A stretch of 9,092 nt of DNA from an uncultured Chloroflexota bacterium (lineage in GTDB: Bacteria > Chloroflexota > Anaerolineae > Aggregatilineales > Phototrophicaceae), in NCBI GenBank assembly GCA_903904765.1, contig CAIVEA010000980.1:1-9092 (forward strand), given 5' to 3'. A program made the translations under genes and the position numbers. The notes beneath the pieces were generated by a model that was given only the letters and a program-made list of their open reading frames with translations, was not told where the DNA came from and did not search any database. Below, piece after piece: positions 1 to 6,400 of the stretch; position 1 is the first letter of the stretch, and every line of letters begins with the position of its first letter.

Positions 1-883
1 GCACCAGCGCCAGCGGCTCGTAAAACACAGCCACCATCAAAGGGAAGGCCAGCGGCGCATCGGCGCGCGGCACGCTCAACCCGCGCAGGGCAGCGTTCCA
101 CAATTCCCCGATGGCGCTCAATCCCGCTGGATACATCATGAATAACGTCCCAATGGCGAACACTGCCAGCAGCGCGATCAACACGCTACTGCCTAGGGGC
201 CACGTCCGGTTGCCCATCAGCGCCCGCAGCAGGGTCGGCACAGCCACCGCGCCCGCCACCAGCAGCGCCAGCAGCATGAACGGTGCTGTCGGGTCGGTCA
301 GGAAAGCCAGCGCCGCCGCGCACACCAACGCGCCCGACGCATACGCACTGCGCCCCGAATCGCGGTAGCGCAGGAACGCCCAAAGCCCGATTCCCGCCAC
401 CAGCAGCGACCAGACCACCGGGCTATCCTGCCGTGTGCTGATGAGCAGCACCGGAGAAAATGTCAGCAGCAGAGTCAGCAAGAACGTCCGCGCCCGCCCC
501 AACCACTGCCGGAACAGCAGCGGCAGCACGATCACCAGCAGACCGCCAACCAGTGTAGGCAGCCGCGCCGACAGTTCGGACGCGCCGAGTATGCTGAATG
601 TCAGCGCATGCAGCGCGAACAGCAGCGGACTCTCCGGCACGATGTCCGTCCCCGCCGCATGGGAGTCAACCACGCGCCACGCCGCCAATGCCTGCCGTGC
701 TTCGGCCTCGGTCATCGGCACGGCATCCAACTGTGCCACGCGCAGCACCAGCGCCAGTAGCACTAGCGCCACATACGCGATCACCTCCACCGAAACGGCG
801 GGCAGATTCCGTTCCAGTTGCAGCGGAGAGGCAGATGCAGGTTGTAGAGTGTGTAACGTATCCATAAAGTTTATCGCTCTCAT
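1..883 (-). CDS. TIGR03663/Agl23-like membrane protein, GT39-related (partial, 3' end outside window)
   Basis: The frame is open from the start to the left window edge, giving 294 residues; the C-terminus is missing. I chose ATG at 883-881 because it overlaps the upstream TGA as ATGA. A second in-frame ATG at 865-863 would give a protein six residues shorter and has only a weak GAG upstream. The N-terminus is cytoplasmic-looking, followed by a hydrophobic helix (about 34-51) and then a loop with the PMT-like pattern PMTEAEARQAL (56-66), a PESPLLF stretch (83-89), GASELSARLP (100-109) and many further membrane helices. The layout resembles TIGR03663 ('flippase activity-associated Agl23'), a family remembered as usually encoded near YYY proteins and having invariant DE and HGP motifs. 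Here those positions read TE (or AE) and ESP, so the acidic pair is incomplete. It could be a divergent or non-catalytic member, or a generic GT39 protein. The role in envelope glycan synthesis is inferred. Confidence 0.8.
   Translation of the reverse strand, partial: MRAINFMDTLHTLQPASASPLQLERNLPAVSVEVIAYVALVLLALVLRVAQLDAVPMTEAEARQALAAWRVVDSHAAGTDIVPESPLLFALHALTFSILGASELSARLPTLVGGLLVIVLPLLFRQWLGRARTFLLTLLLTFSPVLLISTRQDSPVVWSLLVAGIGLWAFLRYRDSGRSAYASGALVCAAALAFLTDPTAPFMLLALLVAGAVAVPTLLRALMGNRTWPLGSSVLIALLAVFAIGTLFMMYPAGLSAIGELWNAALRGLSVPRADAPLAFPLMVAVFYEPLALV
880..883 (-). promoter_or_regulatory. ATGA stop/start overlap coupling two genes
   Basis: The TGA of the 861-residue YYY gene (882-880) shares bases with an in-frame ATG (883-881) of the next gene. 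The region upstream of this ATG has no clear Shine-Dalgarno, which fits re-initiation by ribosomes ending on the upstream gene. The alternative ATG at 865 would leave a 14-bp gap instead. Confidence 0.5.
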
Positions 884-3465
884 CCAGCCGGTTCGGTGCT
901 GCGGCGCACGCGGTAGAACACGCTCATCACATCGCCGGCGCTATCCGTCACCGGACACACAGCCTGCGCGTTTTCGATGAACTTATCCTCACCAATGCTG
1001 CCATACGCTTGTCGTTCACTGGAGCCATAAAACACGTAATCAATGCCGTAGCGATCAATGATGGCCTGCGCCGCGTCCCAGCGCAGATCGCCATACAGCG
1101 TGGGGATGTCCTGTGCGCGTGTGCCCGCCGCAGCGTCGTAGGTTGAACCGCGCCACTGGCGTTCATGGTTCTCCCACCCCAGCACCACCGGAACGCCCGT
1201 CAGTGCCGCCACCCGCCCGTAAGCCGGGTTGTACGCGCCTCCCAGTGCCTCCGCCGCCACAACCTGCCGATTATCGCCCACCACCTGCTGAAAACAGGTG
1301 ATCGCGGTGTAATCACTGGCAACGATCATGGTGCGTCCGCCGTCCAGCGTGAGGGGCGTGGGGTCGGTGGCCGCCGCGATGCCACTTTCGATGAACATGC
1401 GGCTGTGGATGCCAAACAGCGGGTACAACAGCCCCAGCCCGACGGATACCAGCGCCACCGCCCCGAAAGCCGTCTTATACACCGCGCCCACTCGCCAGCG
1501 GGTTTCACCCACCAGTGCGAACACGGCATAGGCGCTGGCAATACTGAAGATCACCCATGCCTGTAGATAGAACTTGAAGATGGTGTTGATGCGCGTCCCG
1601 AAGTTGTCGCGCAGATAGAAGAACTCCGGCACGAGCGATAGCCCTGCCGCCAGCACGATCAGCAGCAGCGCGAAACCCGCCGGCGCTTTCACGCGCTCAT
1701 CCGGCGCATCTTCGCCTTCGGCCTGTTCTACGCGGGCAAACAACCGCGCTGCCGCCAGCGTCAACGCCGCCAGCAGCAGCAGCGTGGTCGGCAGCGTCTG
1801 CAAACGGCGCGCCAGCAGCAACGGCAACGCCCCGCCCAGACCGCCATAGCTATCCACAAAACGCATGACCACCGCGTACAGTTCTGGCACGAGCAACGCC
1901 AGCAGCATCAACAGCAGCATGACCGCCAACAGCACCACCAGCACCCCGCCCGCTGCGTATAGCCCCGCCCGCCAGTTCATGCCTTTGCCCGCCGTCCGCG
2001 CTTCCGCCAGCAGAAAGAACGCGCAGATCAGGATGAACGGGCCGAACATGATGAAATAGTGCTGAATCAGTGTGGGGGTCATCAAGTTGGGCAGCAGGCC
2101 GGAAGCCTGTGACCGGAAGCTAATCAGGAATGGCAGATACAGAATCGCGGTCAGCGCCCCTAGCTTCGCGCCGAACAGAATAGCCGCCAGCGCATCATCT
2201 ATACTCAATCGCCCTGCCCCGCGCAGCAAGCGTCGCAGCAGTTCCGCGCCCACCAGCGCCAGCAGGTAAATCGGCCCGTCCCATGTATTCAGGAACACCA
2301 GCCCACCAATCGCCAGCCCGTAAAGCACGGTTTCAGCACCGTTCGGGGAACGCCCCGCCAGCAGCAGATTCAGCGCCAGCCCCAGCGCCAGCAGCACGAA
2401 CGGCAGCGCCGTCACATGCGGATGATTATCCGACAGCAGGAAGCTGAACTGTGGAAACTCGTCAATCGGCTGCGCGCCGCCCGCCACCGTGCCATCGAGG
2501 TTAAAGTCGTTCAACACACGACTGGCGCGGAACCACCACCAGTAGCCCCATTGTGTCGGGTCAGGTTGACCGGGATTGAGCGTGACAGGCTGATCGTCCG
2601 GGATGCCAGCCGTGCGTGCATTCTCGCGCTCCGGGTAGACCGTTCGATCCTGCGTGGCGGTGAAGCTCAAATACGACTCTGAGGCCACCCGCGCTTGATA
2701 CGGCCATTCGATCAGCGGCATCTGGAAGTTGCCCATCAGGATGACCATCACCGCCGCCACCACGCCTGTAAACAGCGCCGCACGCGGACGCGGCAACGGC
2801 ACGGTCAACCGCTGACGGGCGCGGGCAAGATTGTAAGCCACGCCGAAGGCGCTCAACCCCGTCAGAGCAAACACCAGCGCGTTCATCAGGTTATAGCCTA
2901 CCGTGCTGGTCACACCGCTGGCCGTCGAGAGCATCGCCGACAGGAAATAGCCGAAGTAGTAGTAGCTGATGGAGTAGCCTGCCATCCAACCGTCGTTCGG
3001 CGGGAAGGACGGACTGTGCATGATGCTGCTGGTGAACATCAAATCCATCGGCTTTTCGGTGGTACGCACTTCCGGCTGATGTGCGCGGACAATCGCCCAT
3101 CCCACCATCAGCACGAGGAACAGCACCTCGCCCCATACCACCACCGGACGGTTTTCGCGCCACCAACCGCGCCAGTCTAGCCGTTCTCGGGCGCTGAAGT
3201 AGACGGCCAGCGACAGCCCCGCCGCCAGCAAACCCGCCAGCAGAATGCCGCCGCTGCTGTTCTTCAGGAAGCCGAGGCTGCCCAGTATCCAGAACAGATA
3301 CCCGACCAACAACAGTCCCACCGCCCGCGCCAGCGTATACCCGCGATCCGGCAGACCGCCGAGCAAGCGCACGCACAGCGGCAGCGCCGCCGCGCCTGCC
3401 AGCGTGACCAGCACCCACCATGCCAATACATGAGCGCCCTCACGGGCGAACCATTCAAGTACCAC
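880..3465 (-). CDS. Stand-alone YYY-domain (DUF2298 / Chlor_Arch_YYY) membrane protein
   Basis: 861 residues, the usual size of the single-domain YYY class. The start is GTG at 3465, supported by GAGGA eight bases upstream. About 16-18 hydrophobic segments run from residue 14 to about 683, followed by a soluble C-terminal region (about 690-861). Conserved blocks in order: TEKPMD (136-141), FPP and then SYYYFGY (167-173), EFPQFSFLL followed by DNHPH (346-350), LNTWD (392-396), NTIFKFYLQAW (627-637), LTLDG (705-709), and LTGVP...GWENHERQWR (755-772). The same blocks appear in the same order in the C-terminal half of the upstream 1775-residue protein, so the two are paralogous domains. The C-terminal region has two cysteines (C724, C837) that could pair outside the cell. 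Biochemical function is unknown; by context it acts with the GT39-YYY fusion and the Agl23-like protein in outer-face glycan or lipid-linked sugar handling (inferred). Both ends overlap neighbours, so it is surely co-transcribed. Confidence 0.93.
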   Translation of the reverse strand: MVLEWFAREGAHVLAWWVLVTLAGAAALPLCVRLLGGLPDRGYTLARAVGLLLVGYLFWILGSLGFLKNSSGGILLAGLLAAGLSLAVYFSARERLDWRGWWRENRPVVVWGEVLFLVLMVGWAIVRAHQPEVRTTEKPMDLMFTSSIMHSPSFPPNDGWMAGYSISYYYFGYFLSAMLSTASGVTSTVGYNLMNALVFALTGLSAFGVAYNLARARQRLTVPLPRPRAALFTGVVAAVMVILMGNFQMPLIEWPYQARVASESYLSFTATQDRTVYPERENARTAGIPDDQPVTLNPGQPDPTQWGYWWWFRASRVLNDFNLDGTVAGGAQPIDEFPQFSFLLSDNHPHVTALPFVLLALGLALNLLLAGRSPNGAETVLYGLAIGGLVFLNTWDGPIYLLALVGAELLRRLLRGAGRLSIDDALAAILFGAKLGALTAILYLPFLISFRSQASGLLPNLMTPTLIQHYFIMFGPFILICAFFLLAEARTAGKGMNWRAGLYAAGGVLVVLLAVMLLLMLLALLVPELYAVVMRFVDSYGGLGGALPLLLARRLQTLPTTLLLLAALTLAAARLFARVEQAEGEDAPDERVKAPAGFALLLIVLAAGLSLVPEFFYLRDNFGTRINTIFKFYLQAWVIFSIASAYAVFALVGETRWRVGAVYKTAFGAVALVSVGLGLLYPLFGIHSRMFIESGIAAATDPTPLTLDGGRTMIVASDYTAITCFQQVVGDNRQVVAAEALGGAYNPAYGRVAALTGVPVVLGWENHERQWRGSTYDAAAGTRAQDIPTLYGDLRWDAAQAIIDRYGIDYVFYGSSERQAYGSIGEDKFIENAQAVCPVTDSAGDVMSVFYRVRRSTEPAG
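2950..2964 (-). other. YYYxG signature of the second YYY domain
   Basis: Codons for YYYFG (168-172 of the 861-residue protein), preceded by TEKPMD and FPP as in the fusion protein. Confidence 0.85.
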
Positions 3466-6400
3466 CGCGAGCGTCCTCGTTCATTTGAAAACCGGCATCT
3501 CGAACCACTTCATACAGGATGGCCGCGCCGCCCTGATAAACCACTTTCAACTTCCCTTGCTGCACCATGTCGTTGAACTTCGACAAACCCGTAGTGGGAT
3601 AGTAGGCCATCTCCAGACGGCTGACCACCACATAACTGACATCATAATGCTGCAAGATCGCCCATGCCGACGCAATATCCATCGTGGAGTAGAAGGCGTT
3701 GATGTTGGCGACGCGCTGCTGTACCAGTCGCGGCAGCGGGTCGAACGTGCGCTGCTGGCGCTGATGGAAGTTCCAACCGTTCACCGACGGTAATCCGGTC
3801 AGGATGGCAATGCGCGATTCCCAGCGATACTCGCGGTCTGCACGGCCTTCCATGATGATCGGCGTACCCTTGATGTTCTCCTGCATCCAGCGCACCAGAT
3901 TGTAGTCATCTGCCAACGCGAACGGCGCTAAGGACGGGTCGGCTTGCAACAGATTCGGGTCACCTTCGTACTCAGAGGCGTACTGCATGTAGGCCATGCC
4001 GTCCAACGTCAAAGGAACGTCTGCCAGCGTCAGCGGCGCGTTCGGGGACATGCGATCCTGTGCGCGTCCCTTACTCGCCATCAGAGGGTAGAGCGCCCCC
4101 GCCAGCACCAGCAGCGCCAACAGCGTTGTCCACACCGTCCGCAGCCCGCCGCGCCAGTTGGACGAACTCCGCAGCAACCACGACGCCGCCACACCACCCG
4201 CCGCGCTGAATAGCAACCACGCTTGAATATAGAACTTAAACACGGTGTTCTGGCGGCCAATATCGCCATCTAGCACCACATATTCCACGCCCAGCGTCAG
4301 CGCCACCGCCAGCCCCGCCAGCGCCAGCACCACCTGCATCTCGCGGGTTTGTCCACCCCGGAAGAACAGAAGCGCCACCCACAGCAAAATCGGCAGCGCG
4401 ACCACCGTCACGGGAATACTGAAGGCCATGAGCAGCGCACCTACCAGAATCACCGCGACGAAGATGCCGAAGGCCATCAGCGGGATACCCTTGCCGCGCA
4501 GCGCCGCCACGCGGGTCGTCCGCAACCAGCGGGCGGTATCCCACGCCAGCAGCGACACCAGCAGGAACAGGAACAACCCGTGAATGGTGAAGTACATCCA
4601 CAACTGCGTATAAGGGCCAGTCCACTGCAAGGCGCGGTTGTAGGTGGAGGCGTACCATGTGATGAAGGGGATGGTGAACAGGACGCTGAAGCCCATGAAC
4701 CCGCCCACACGCCCGGCCAGTGTCACCAGCGCTGCACGGCTGATGCGCGAAATGCTCAACCACCACGCATAGGCGAGACCGAGCACGCTCAACAGCATGA
4801 ACGTAATCCAGTCCCATGTGTTGGTGGGGCGCAGCAGGCCGACCACAAGCCCGCCCACCGCCAGCGCCAGCACCAGCGGCAACCGCCGCCGGGGGTCATC
4901 ACCCGCCGCCAGAACCTCGTGCATCACGAAGGCCATCACGAAGAACAACAGCGGCATAGCGATCATGTGGGCATGTAAATCACCGTACAGGAAGGTGAAG
5001 AACGGGAATTCGGCGATCGCGTTACCGCCGCCGTCCGCCGACTCGCTGATGATGCGCGTGGGTGCCCAGTACCAGCGGTTCGGCGCTAAATCCAGCGGAA
5101 CACCACTCAACAGGCGTTGCAACCCGCGCCACGCGCTCTGGAACGGTGATTGGCTGTCGCTAATGGACTGCGCGATGATGTTATTGAATTCTTCGCCAGC
5201 CGGCGGCGCACCGTTCTTGACCGTGTAGTCCTGCACATATTGGTTCTGAAGCACGGCAGGCTGTTGATAGTAGCCCGTCCGCAGCAGCCCTTCGGAGACG
5301 AACACACGCGGCGTATCCAGATTGCCCAGCACCACCGCCAGCAGCAGCGCCGCGACACCCGCCACCCAAGGATTGCCGAGGCGCGGTAACGGTTGTGGCG
5401 TGGGCGGTGTCCATGTGCCGTTTTCATCGCCAGCCGACGGCGCATCGGCAGCAGGGTCTACCGCAGGGGCAGCGGACGCAGGCAGGCGGCGGCTGACGAG
5501 GTTAAATGCCACCGCAAACGCACCTATGCCCGTCAGCGCGTACAGCGTGGGGATAATCAGGTTGTAGGCAATCGAGGGCATCATGCCAATCAGCAGCACC
5601 GGCCCGCCCACGATCACATAGCCGTAGTAGTAGTAGTTGATGTACCCGCCCGAATGCCAAGGGTCAACTGGCGGGAACACGGTACTCCGCAACACCCCGT
5701 TGAAATAGGCGAAGTCCATCGGCTTTTCGCCGCCGAAGCTAGGATGCCACAAATCGGGGTTGCTCAGGCGCACGATCAGGAAGCCGAGGAAAGCCAGCAC
5801 CGTAATCAGTTCAATCGTGAGCATCTGCCGCCAGTGGGTGCGGATATGGGCGCGGAATCCGCCCCGTTCGCGCCGCAGCAGGAACACTCCGAACAGCGCC
5901 AGCACGATCAAGCCGAGCAGAATGCCATTTTGCGACCACAACGGCAAGCGAGCGCTGGCCGCGAACCATGCCATCCAGCTCACCAGCACCAGCCCCGTGA
6001 TCTTGGCAAGGCTGTAGCCGCGATCAGCCAAGCGAGGGAAGAGGGTGAACAGCAGCGGCCACGCCGCCCACCCGAACACCATGATCGTCAGCCACCACAC
6101 GCCGATGCTCACCAGCGGTTCGGTGTTGATCGGGCTGGCGCTGTGGAAGCGTTCCGACCATGTGCCGCCCTCGGTCTGAATCTTGAACAGATCAGGCGGG
6201 AATTGCAGCAGAGTGGGTATGCTGCGGGCGGAAAGCGAGTACAGCGGCACAACACCTACCAGAGTCGGGTCGCAGTAGAAAGCGCCCGGCGTGGTCTGCG
6301 CCAGATACGGGCAGTTGTACAACTGCGGCGCATTATCAATCTTTTGCAGCGGCACGCTGTTGAGCAGTTCCGCCGTCCGCTGTGATGAATAGGCATCCGT

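Noticed and set aside
1741..1960. Repeated CAGCAGC / GCCAGCAGCA tracts, here and elsewhere, suggesting repeats or an array
   Set aside because: They are runs of Leu (CTG), Ala (GCG) and similar codons of membrane helices on the minus strand. There is no fixed repeat unit or spacer length, so this is not CRISPR or a tandem repeat.
3455..3465. Possibility that the two YYY genes are one gene broken by a frameshift or sequencing error
   Set aside because: Both proteins end in a similar way (a strand such as AILYEVV or SVFYRVR and a short tail), and the second gene has its own ribosome binding site and N-terminal helix. Two natural genes fit better.
5393..6385. Plus-strand open frame of 330 codons, and another of 239 codons at 6425-7144
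   Set aside because: Same H/Q/R-rich shadow composition, lying wholly within the fusion gene. No supporting ribosome binding site or family motif was seen.
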